From positions 1 to 5,790 of the forward strand of contig URLM01000075.1 of NCBI GenBank assembly GCA_900548775.1: 5,790 nucleotides of DNA, read 5' to 3'. Origin of the DNA: an uncultured Olsenella sp. Its GTDB lineage: Bacteria > Actinomycetota > Coriobacteriia > Coriobacteriales > Atopobiaceae. The notes beneath the pieces are model-generated. The model saw only the letters and a program-made list of their open reading frames with translations. It made no database searches and was not told where the DNA came from. Each line of letters starts with the position of its first letter. Position 1 is the first letter of the stretch. Below, piece after piece: positions 1 to 5,782 of the stretch. The position numbers and the translations under genes were made by a program.

Positions 1-1191
1 CTCTCGCCGGTCGAGTCCGCTCAGACCGTGGGCCTTGTCTTCCAGAGCCCCGACAGCCAGATCGTGTGCGACACCGTTTGGCACGAGATGGCCTTCGGCC
101 TGGAGAATCTGGGGACGCCCGTGCCCGAGATGCGTCGTCGCGTGGCCGAGACCTGCATGTTCTTTGGCATGGAACCATGGTTTCGGCGGCAGACGGCGAG
201 CCTCTCCGGCGGGCAGCGCCAGATGCTCGCGCTGGCTGCGACGCTCGCCATGCGACCGCGCCTGCTGCTCCTGGACGAGCCCACCTCGATGCTCGACCCA
301 GTTGCCGAGAAGGACTTCCTAGCCATGCTCTTTCGCGCAAACCGCGAGCTTGGGGTTACCGTCGTCGTGGCAACGCATGACCCAGAGCCCATGCGCGACG
401 TGGCTACCTGCGCCTTTCGCGTTGACGGCGGACGTGTGCGCGAGCTTCCGCTCGACGAGGCCGTGGCCGCCTGCGCATTTAGGCCGGAGGCAGTGAAACG
501 TGCCACCGGCAAGCCAGTTGTCAGCCGCTCGAAATCCGCGCTCTCCCTGCGCGACGCGTGGTTTCGCTACGAGCGCAATTCCGACTGGGTTCTGCGCGGA
601 CTGGACCTCTCGGCGCCCGAAGGCCAGGTCACGGCAATCGTGGGCGGCAACGGCTCGGGCAAGACGACCCTCTTGCAGCTTGCGTGCGGAACGCTGACGC
701 AGCAACGCGGGCGCATCTCTCGCCCACACGCGGCCTCACAGGCGTACCTACCGCAAAGCCCACGCGCGATCCTCTCGACGCAGACGGTTCGCGAGGAGCT
801 CATGCTCTGGTCAAAGGGCGCGGGCTACGCGGAGTCCGACGTCAGGGCGATGATGGAGCGCCTTGGGCTCACGGACGTGGCGGCGAGAAACCCGCTCGAC
901 CTCTCCGGCGGCCAGCAGCAACTCGTCGCATTTGCGAAGCTGCTGCTCACGCGGCCGAAGCTTCTCATCCTGGATGAGCCGACCAAGGGGCTTGACGCTG
1001 CGGCTCGCGCAAAGCTTGCTCATCTCGTGCTCGAGCTGCGCCAAGAGGGGAGGAGCGTCCTTCTCGCCACGCATGACCTCGCGTTCGTTGCGGCTGTGGC
1101 CGACTCGGTCTCGCTCCTCTTTGACGGTTCTGTCACCTGCACAGACAGACCCAACGAGTTTCTCGCCGGGTCCTGGCTGTACCATGCGTGA
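1..1191 (+). CDS. ecfA: Fused double ATPase of an ECF transporter (EcfA-EcfA', YkoD/CbiO-like), 5' end missing
   Basis: This is the energising subunit of an energy-coupling factor vitamin or metal importer. It hydrolyses ATP at the inner face of the membrane and drives an EcfT/S-component pair. The frame is open to the left edge. The GTG at 28 lies inside the first Q-loop (VGLVFQSPDSQ), so it is not the start; Walker A of the first domain must lie upstream. Domain 1 shows signature LSGGQRQ (202-222), Walker B LLLLDEP (262-282) and switch ATHD (about 370-381). Domain 2 is complete: Walker A GGNGSGKTT (643-669), signature LSGGQQQ (901-921), Walker B LLILDEP (961-981) and switch ATHD (1069-1077). 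Two cassettes in one chain match the YkoD-type ECF arrangement. SPDSQIV followed by AFGLENLG is typical of EcfA proteins. The C-terminus is intact (TGA 1189-1191). The substrate cannot be told from the ATPase. Confidence 0.93.
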   Translation, partial: LSPVESAQTVGLVFQSPDSQIVCDTVWHEMAFGLENLGTPVPEMRRRVAETCMFFGMEPWFRRQTASLSGGQRQMLALAATLAMRPRLLLLDEPTSMLDPVAEKDFLAMLFRANRELGVTVVVATHDPEPMRDVATCAFRVDGGRVRELPLDEAVAACAFRPEAVKRATGKPVVSRSKSALSLRDAWFRYERNSDWVLRGLDLSAPEGQVTAIVGGNGSGKTTLLQLACGTLTQQRGRISRPHAASQAYLPQSPRAILSTQTVREELMLWSKGAGYAESDVRAMMERLGLTDVAARNPLDLSGGQQQLVAFAKLLLTRPKLLILDEPTKGLDAAARAKLAHLVLELRQEGRSVLLATHDLAFVAAVADSVSLLFDGSVTCTDRPNEFLAGSWLYHA

Positions 1192-1204
1192 GTTGTGGCA
1201 GCGC

Positions 1205-1224
1205 GCCGTCAGATTCCTGACGGC
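1205..1224. terminator. Hairpin between convergent genes, probable bidirectional terminator
   Basis: A perfect 8-bp stem, GCCGTCAG / CTGACGGC with an ATTC loop, lies 13 bases after the ecfA stop and 6 bases from the stop of the convergent acidic-protein gene. Position and symmetry suggest termination in both directions. Neither side has a clear T-run, so a classic intrinsic terminator is not proven. Confidence 0.5.
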
Positions 1225-1230
1225 AACCCG

Positions 1231-1671
1231 CTAGAACGTGAGGAACGGCTCCTCCATGCCCTCCTCCTCGAGGTCCTCCTCGGTGAGGTCGTCCAGGTCC
1301 TCCATGTCCTCGAGCTCGATCTCGTCACCGTCGTCCTCGCCCCAGCCATACGCGCTGGCAGCAAGCTCGTCCACGCTCGTGTCAGGAAGCGCGCTGGTCA
1401 CCGAGCATAGGCCGTCGATGGCGGGCACGATCTTCTGCCACTGGGTGATCACGGGGTCCTGCGGCACGCCCTCAAGCTCCACCAGGGAGTCGAGGTAGAT
1501 CTCGCTCGCGCCCTCAAGCAGGTCCGACTCGGCGCGCACGCTCGCGAACTTTGACGCGAACTTCTCGAGCGCCTCGTCTGCCGAGTCCGCCTCAACCACG
1601 CACGGCATGAGGCAGTAGTTGTTTGCCTGGTCCTTGTCATCGTTGTAGCTGAAGTTTCCAACGTAGAGCAT
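1231..1671 (-). CDS. Hypothetical, strongly acidic 146-residue protein
   Basis: I do not recognise this protein. The start is the ATG at 1671-1669. It is preceded on the minus strand by GGAGGAGG four bases upstream, a far better ribosome site than anything near the upstream in-frame ATG that would add ten residues. By count there are about 40 Asp/Glu and 5 Lys/Arg. Residues 111-142 are an almost purely acidic tail ending in PFLTF, and no basic residue follows position 80. The first 70 residues look folded, with beta/alpha-like alternation (MLYVGNF, DEALEKF, EIYLDSLVEL) and two cysteines (C20, C24). No signal peptide or membrane segment is visible. It is convergent with ecfA and divergent from the S-component gene, so it has its own transcript. 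The acidity might suggest DNA mimicry, metal binding or partner binding, but none of these is demonstrated. Confidence 0.8.
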   Translation of the reverse strand: MLYVGNFSYNDDKDQANNYCLMPCVVEADSADEALEKFASKFASVRAESDLLEGASEIYLDSLVELEGVPQDPVITQWQKIVPAIDGLCSVTSALPDTSVDELAASAYGWGEDDGDEIELEDMEDLDDLTEEDLEEEGMEEPFLTF

Positions 1672-1707
1672 GGGGCCTCCTCCGGTCGATGGGTGCGGCA
1701 CATGCTC

Positions 1708-1713
1708 ATCTTA
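1708..1713 (-). promoter_or_regulatory. Possible -10 element of the acidic-protein gene
   Basis: On the minus strand TAAGAT (4/6 to TATAAT) would place the transcript start near 1700, about 30 bases before the ATG at 1671. No convincing TTGACA-like -35 lies 16-18 bases upstream, so this is weak. Confidence 0.25.
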
Positions 1714-1785
1714 GGCAATTCGACGCAGCTTGGTGACGGTTTCCCGCAAGCGGGCGGTACGCTCTGGCATAGAGTGTTTACTGCG

Positions 1786-1830
1786 TCAGCAATCTGTCAG
1801 GGCCTAGTCAGCCCTGGAGCGGTCGGTCAG
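1786..1830 (+). repeat. Four GTCAG direct repeats with near-helical spacing upstream of the S-component gene
   Basis: GTCAG occurs at 1786, 1797, 1807 and 1826, with steps of 11, 10 and 19 bases, so all copies lie on roughly one face of the helix. They sit 30-75 bases before the start of the ECF S-component gene, where an activator or repressor could act. The unit is only five bases long, so chance is possible. Confidence 0.3.
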
Positions 1831-1859
1831 GTTTTGGCAAGAGGGGAGACAGGCGCGCC

Positions 1860-2567
1860 ATGAAGACGAGCAGCACAAGCACTGTGCGCCGGAGCGCCCT
1901 CGCTGCCCTCGAGGTGCCGTCGATTCTCGGCGTCCCCGCAGTTCTCATCGCCTGCGCCGTGAACGGCGTGCAGGCGGCAGCCGGGCTCACGCTCCTGGTG
2001 GTCGTTCTCTGCGTGGGGCTCTTCCTTGCCAGCTACGAGGCCTCCCGGCCGGCCCTCCGGCAGGTCATGCCCACGGCGACGCTCGCGGCGTTGGCGGCTG
2101 CGGGGCGCATCCTCTTCGCGCCGATTCCCGACGTCAAGCCCGTCTCGGCCATCGCCATCGTCGCCGGGGCAACGCTCGGCAGGCGCGAGGGCTTCATGGT
2201 GGGCGCGCTGGCGGCGCTGGTCTCGAACTTCTTCTTTGGCCAGGGCGTGTGGACGCCCTGGCAGATGTACGCGTGGGGGCTCGTGGGCTACCTCGCGGGT
2301 GTGCTGGGGGAGCGCGGCCTCTTCCAGCGCCGCGGCGCGCTGTACGTGTACGGGTTCCTCTCTGCGCTCATGTACGGGGTAATTCTCAACGGCTGGTACG
2401 TGATTGGCTACGTGGAGCCCATCACCTGGCCCGCAATCGTTGCGGCGTATGCGGCGGGCGTGCCGTGGGACTGTCTGCACGGTGCGGCGACGGTCGGTTT
2501 CCTGGCGGCCATTTGGGTGCCGTGGGGCGCGCGCATCCGACACGCCGTCGCGAAGTACGGTTTGTAG
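1860..2567 (+). CDS. ECF transporter substrate-binding (S) component, integral membrane protein
   Basis: This is the membrane protein that captures the substrate of an ECF importer and works with EcfT and EcfA ATPases. It has 235 residues, a normal S-component size, with about six hydrophobic segments (roughly 20-38, 40-58, 70-86, 96-125, 136-150, 164-183 and 203-222; some may merge). The stretch GRILFAPIPDVKP followed by AGATLGRREGFMVGALAAL, SNFFFGQG and WTPWQMYAWGLVGYLAG resembles the ECF S-component family that includes CbrT-like proteins in Firmicutes and Actinobacteria. A cobalamin-type substrate is therefore one possibility, but the sequence alone cannot fix it. The start is the ATG at 1860, with GAGGGGAG 11 bases upstream, a rather long spacing; no nearer in-frame start is better. 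It is probably transcribed alone: divergent from the acidic gene and followed by 574 non-coding bases. The ecfA fragment upstream may supply its ATPase. Confidence 0.88.
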   Translation: MKTSSTSTVRRSALAALEVPSILGVPAVLIACAVNGVQAAAGLTLLVVVLCVGLFLASYEASRPALRQVMPTATLAALAAAGRILFAPIPDVKPVSAIAIVAGATLGRREGFMVGALAALVSNFFFGQGVWTPWQMYAWGLVGYLAGVLGERGLFQRRGALYVYGFLSALMYGVILNGWYVIGYVEPITWPAIVAAYAAGVPWDCLHGAATVGFLAAIWVPWGARIRHAVAKYGL

Positions 2568-2621
2568 CTGCAAGTCCCGGCCTACGGCTGGCACCTTCGG
2601 GGCTGCTTCCCACTGCCCCCT

Positions 2622-2650
2622 GATACACATTCGGACCCGAATCTGTGACC
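2622..2650. repeat. Degenerate copy of the downstream palindrome
   Basis: GATACACATTCG is identical to the core of the left arm of the perfect palindrome 39 bases further on. The right side, CGAATCTGTGACC, is only partly complementary: ATTCG/CGAAT pairs around a 4-base loop, then a C/C mismatch, then four more pairs including one T/G. It looks like a decayed or half-functional copy of the 2657-2693 element. Confidence 0.7.
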
Positions 2651-2656
2651 CGCCCA

Positions 2657-2693
2657 GGTCGATACACATTCGAACAACGAATGTGTATCGACC
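2657..2693. repeat. Perfect 16-bp inverted repeat with 5-base loop
   Basis: The left arm GGTCGATACACATTCG (2657-2672) and right arm CGAATGTGTATCGACC (2678-2693) are perfectly complementary across the loop AACAA. There is no T-run on either side and the arms are AT-rich, so it does not look like an ordinary terminator. It could be a cruciform-forming site, an operator for a dimeric regulator, an RNA processing hairpin or a dispersed palindromic repeat. Its right half recurs with one change at 3009-3021. Confidence 0.9.
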
Positions 2694-2747
2694 CACCGCC
2701 TCAGCCAGCCCCCAAGCGGCCCTCGTCCTCCATTCCCTCTCACCCTC

Positions 2748-2830
2748 CCTTCTTTATCGGTATCTGTGAATCTCGATTGGCGCGACCTGCGCAAACGTGA
2801 CCGTCGTTTCACAGATACCGATAAAGAAGG
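2748..2830. repeat. Perfect 23-bp inverted repeat with 37-nt spacer
   Basis: Positions 2748-2770 (beginning CCTTCTTTATCGG, ending CTGTGAA) pair without mismatch with 2808-2830. The spacer contains a small GCGC/GCGC stem (2780-2783 with 2789-2792). Beyond the perfect part, a pyrimidine-rich left flank (2720-2747) faces a purine-rich right flank, so pairing could continue imperfectly. The 8-mer ATCTGTGA, present in both arms, also occurs at 2641-2648 in the degenerate palindrome. There is no T-tail on either strand. Possible roles are a structured RNA, an RNase III-type duplex, a cruciform or a small non-autonomous element. Confidence 0.9.
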
Positions 2831-2831
2831 C

Positions 2832-2892
2832 AGGAGGGGAGGGGAGAGAGGGAGGGGGAAGGGAGGGAGGGGAGAAGAGAAGAGAGAGGAGG
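2832..2892 (+). repeat. 61-nt uninterrupted purine tract with G-quadruplex motif
   Basis: Every base from 2832 to 2892 is A or G. Seven runs of three to five G (2836-2839, 2841-2844, 2850-2852, 2854-2858, 2861-2863, 2865-2867, 2869-2872) are separated by loops of 1, 5, 1, 2, 1 and 1 bases. This more than meets the usual four-run G-quadruplex rule on the plus strand. The 3' third turns into GA repeats. With the pyrimidine strip at 2720-2755 it could also support triplex or slipped structures. It lies about 75 bases upstream of the predicted yebC -35. Confidence 0.85.
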
Positions 2893-2968
2893 CCCCCGCA
2901 GCACCCCCCCAAATGTGAAGAAACCCGGACTTCCGCCCTGCGCTGTGCCGCCCCGAACCCGCTCCCCC

Positions 2969-2996
2969 TTGCGTCGCGGCCCCCAGAGAGTAGAAT
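2969..2996 (+). promoter_or_regulatory. Probable sigma-70-type promoter of yebC
   Basis: TTGCGT (2969-2974) and TAGAAT (2991-2996, 5/6 to TATAAT) are separated by 16 bases. This predicts a start near 3003 and an untranslated leader of roughly 139 bases before yebC. It is the best promoter-like pair seen in the window. Confidence 0.55.
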
Positions 2997-3093
2997 TTCA
3001 TAGGTTACATGGGTATCGACCGCGCTCGCAGCCCCCACAGCCGCCCCAAGGAGCGGTCCCGGCCGCGCACCGTCGCACCCGCATCAAGTACAA

Positions 3094-3120
3094 GCGCGGG
3101 CCCCGCAGTTACGCCCGCGC
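3094..3120 (+). promoter_or_regulatory. GC-rich hairpin in the yebC leader
   Basis: GCGCGGGC (3094-3101) and GCCCGCGC (3113-3120) form a perfect 8-bp stem with an 11-base loop. It ends 11 bases before the yebC Shine-Dalgarno (3132-3136), so it does not mask the site directly. It could affect transcription or leader stability, but no competing structure was established. Confidence 0.45.
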
Positions 3121-3141
3121 GCGGTGTGGATAGGAGACTCA

Positions 3142-3945
<804 letters not shown>

Positions 3946-3953
3946 CACGCTAC

Positions 3954-3984
3954 CGGCGCCGGCGGCCACAAGGCCCCGGCGCCG
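3954..3984 (+). terminator. Strong GC hairpin after yebC, probable terminator
   Basis: CGGCGCCG (3954-3961) pairs with CGGCGCCG (3977-3984). After a single bulged C the stem continues as G plus GGCC against GGCC plus C, closing on an ACAA loop (3968-3971). The stem is followed by CTCTCTTCTC, pyrimidine-rich but not a pure T-run. It lies 8 bases after the yebC stop and separates it from the polysaccharide genes. Confidence 0.65.
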
Positions 3985-4047
3985 CTCTCTTCTCGGCACC
4001 CGTCTGCAAGGCCCCAAAAGCCAAGCTCCCGTCCAAGGGAAAGGTCA

Positions 4048-4704
4048 ATGACTCTTCTCGAACTCCTCCAGCTGCTGCGCAAGCACCTCAGGCTCGTGGT
4101 CCTGCTTCCCGTGGCATTCGCGGTCATCACCGGCGTGTACGCCTTCTTCCTCCCCAACCAGTACACCGCCAGCACCTCCATGTACGTGCTCTCCAAGTCC
4201 AGCAGCCCAGACGGCACCACCGTCACGCAGGGCGACCTCTCGGCATCCCAGATGCTCACGAACGACGTGTCCAGCATCATCAAGTCCGACCGCGTGAAGG
4301 GCGACGTCGCCACCCAGCTGGGTCTCGACAACCTCAACGCCTACAAGATCGACGTCACCAGCTCCACCACCACCCGCGTGATCGACCTCTCCGTCACCGG
4401 CACGGACGCCGAGAAGGCTGCGGAGGTCGCAAACGCGTTGGTAACGGACGTCTCGAACGTCGCCGCACAGGTCATGAACGTGCAGTCCGTCAACGTGATC
4501 GACGCGGCCGTCACGCCCACCACGCCCTCCGGCCCCAAGCGCGCGCTATACATGGCGGTCGCGTTTCTCGCCGGGCTCTTCGTGGCCGTCGTGATCGTGG
4601 TCGTTGCCGACATGGCCGACACGCGCGTGAGGAACAGCAAGGACGCCGAGGAGATCGCGGACCTGCCCGTCGTGGGCCACTTCCCCAAGGTCGAAGGGAT
4701 GTAA
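4048..4704 (+). CDS. cpsC: CpsC/Wzz-type polysaccharide co-polymerase and tyrosine-kinase activator
   Basis: A membrane protein that in this family sets chain length or export of capsule or exopolysaccharide and activates the partner tyrosine kinase through its cytoplasmic C-terminus. It has 218 residues, typical of the short Gram-positive form. A Wzz-type N-terminus (LLELLQLLRKHLRLVVLLPV) leads into membrane segment 1 (about 15-34). An extracytoplasmic domain follows (about 35-164). The proline motif TPTTPSGPKR (156-165) comes just before membrane segment 2 (about 166-187), and a cytoplasmic tail of about 30 residues contains DTRVRNSKDAEEIADLPVVG. The start is the ATG at 4048, with AAGGGA seven bases and AAGG three bases upstream. 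The 102-bp gap after yebC holds the terminator hairpin and no clear promoter. The kinase gene follows after four bases, so the two are almost certainly co-transcribed. Confidence 0.93.
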   Translation: MTLLELLQLLRKHLRLVVLLPVAFAVITGVYAFFLPNQYTASTSMYVLSKSSSPDGTTVTQGDLSASQMLTNDVSSIIKSDRVKGDVATQLGLDNLNAYKIDVTSSTTTRVIDLSVTGTDAEKAAEVANALVTDVSNVAAQVMNVQSVNVIDAAVTPTTPSGPKRALYMAVAFLAGLFVAVVIVVVADMADTRVRNSKDAEEIADLPVVGHFPKVEGM

Positions 4705-4708
4705 GCAG

Positions 4709-5761
4709 ATGCCTAGGAGAAACCAGCGCGCCGAGGAGCAGAGCCAGGCGGTCTCGAACGCCGCGCAGACCCTCTTCGCCAACATTCGCTTCATGAGCGT
4801 CGACAATCCCGTGCACGTCCTTGCCATCACGTCCTCGGTCCCCAACGAGGGCAAGACCTTCGTCTCGGTGAACATCGCCTCGGCCATCGCCGCCTCCGGC
4901 GCCTCCACGCTCCTCGTCGAGTGCGACATGCGCCGCCGCAACGTTGCCACCCGCATTGGCGTGCACGCCCAGACCGGCATCTACTCCGTGATGACCGGTC
5001 AGGTCTCGCTCGAGCAGGCCGCCGTGCGCACGCCCACCAAGAACCTCTACTTCCTGGATGCCGAGCCGCACATTCCCAACCCCTCGAACATCCTCAACTC
5101 GCACCACTTCCAGAGCTTCCTGGACAACGCGCGCGGCCGCTTTGACTATGTGATCTTCGACACGCCGCCCGTGACCACCTTCGTGGATGCGGCCGTCCTG
5201 GGCACCAAGGTCGATGCCGTGCTGCTCGTCGCGCGCGAGAACTTTGTCAAGCGGGCGGAGCTCCAGCAGGCCGTGGACCAGCTCCGAGCTTCCAACTGCA
5301 ACCTCGCCGGCGTGGTCATGAACGGCTGCGACTTTGGCAAGGGCAACAGCTACTACTCGTACTACTACGAGAGCGGGGAGGGTGGCCGCCACAACCACGC
5401 CGAGGAGGAGACTAACGCCCCCAAGTTCGTCCCGGCCAAGCCCCAGCCCCAGAAGGCGCCCGCCTCAAGGCCTACCAGCAACGGCCACCAGAACGGCTCC
5501 GCCTCCCAGACGCCCGTGCCGGCAGGCCCGCCCCCACGCAGGAGCCAGCCCCAGCAGCAGGCGCGGGCGGCACAGCCCCAGCCCCAGGCGGCCCCGGCTC
5601 AGCGCCCTGCCCAGCAGCCCCAGGCGGCGGCGCAGCAGCAGTACCAGCGCGCCCACGTTCCCGGCCCCGGCGACACGGCCATGTACCAGCGACTGGCCGA
5701 GCAATCCCGTGCCGCGCGCGCCGGTCGCAGCTATCCCCGCTATGATGACGAGGAATACTAG
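4709..5761 (+). CDS. cpsD: CpsD-type bacterial tyrosine kinase (BY-kinase) with long Pro/Gln-rich C-terminal tail
   Basis: A cytoplasmic P-loop tyrosine autokinase acting with the CpsC-like membrane protein to control capsule or exopolysaccharide assembly. Residues 1-220 are the catalytic domain: Walker A SSVPNEGKT (42-50), Walker A' LLVECDMRR (68-76; Glu replaces the usual first Asp of DxD, D73 is kept) and Walker B VIFDTPP (148-154). A tyrosine cluster, YYSYYY (215-220), matches the usual C-terminal autophosphorylation site. The family normally ends near there, at roughly 230 residues; this protein runs to 350. Residues 240-315 are low-complexity Pro, Gln and Ala, including one PPP (274-276), and the chain ends SYPRYDDEEY with further tyrosines at 342, 345 and 350. 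The N-terminal oligomerisation motif ExxRxxR is not evident (SNAAQTLFANIRF). The start is the ATG at 4709, with GAAGGGA nine bases upstream inside the preceding gene. The reading frame shows no break, so the tail looks genuine. Confidence 0.93.
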   Translation: MPRRNQRAEEQSQAVSNAAQTLFANIRFMSVDNPVHVLAITSSVPNEGKTFVSVNIASAIAASGASTLLVECDMRRRNVATRIGVHAQTGIYSVMTGQVSLEQAAVRTPTKNLYFLDAEPHIPNPSNILNSHHFQSFLDNARGRFDYVIFDTPPVTTFVDAAVLGTKVDAVLLVARENFVKRAELQQAVDQLRASNCNLAGVVMNGCDFGKGNSYYSYYYESGEGGRHNHAEEETNAPKFVPAKPQPQKAPASRPTSNGHQNGSASQTPVPAGPPPRRSQPQQQARAAQPQPQAAPAQRPAQQPQAAAQQQYQRAHVPGPGDTAMYQRLAEQSRAARAGRSYPRYDDEEY

Positions 5762-5782
5762 CCCACGGTAGGGGAGCGAGGC

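Larger units (their letters stand above)
2568..3141. other. 574-bp intergenic region rich in secondary structure
   Basis: No convincing gene lies between the S-component stop and yebC. The stretch contains two related AT-rich palindromes (2622-2693), a 23-bp inverted repeat (2748-2830), a pyrimidine-rich strip (2720-2755), a purine tract (2832-2892), a C7 run (2904-2910), the probable yebC promoter (2969-2996) and a leader hairpin (3094-3120). The parts at 2568-2620 and 2911-2968 show nothing I can name. The arms of the inverted repeats are near 40% GC and stand out from the GC-rich surroundings. Confidence 0.75.

Noticed and set aside
1184..1234. Short frame MRELWQRAVRFLTATR overlapping the ecfA stop, considered as a remnant of ecfT
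   Set aside because: Only 16 codons, ending just past the hairpin, with no resemblance to EcfT that I can defend.
1672..1859. Riboswitch (cobalamin, thiamine, FMN, folate or preQ1) before the S-component
   Set aside because: None of the conserved box sequences of these classes could be found by eye; the region is also short.
2657..2693. Reading the perfect palindrome as an intrinsic terminator of the S-component gene
   Set aside because: AT-rich stem, no T-run on either strand, and located 90 bases after the stop.
1827..2696. Long open frame of 289 codons on the minus strand opposite the S-component gene
   Set aside because: It is a shadow of GC-rich codon bias. The product is Arg/His/Glu-rich with no recognisable fold, while the plus strand gives a clear S-component.
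2568..2910. CRISPR array or insertion sequence in the intergenic region
   Set aside because: No regularly spaced direct repeats and no transposase frame; the inverted repeats are too close together to be IS ends.
4511..5398. 295-codon minus-strand open frame opposite the kinase
   Set aside because: Antisense shadow with low-complexity Val/Ala/Arg composition; the plus frame encodes Walker A, A' and B motifs.
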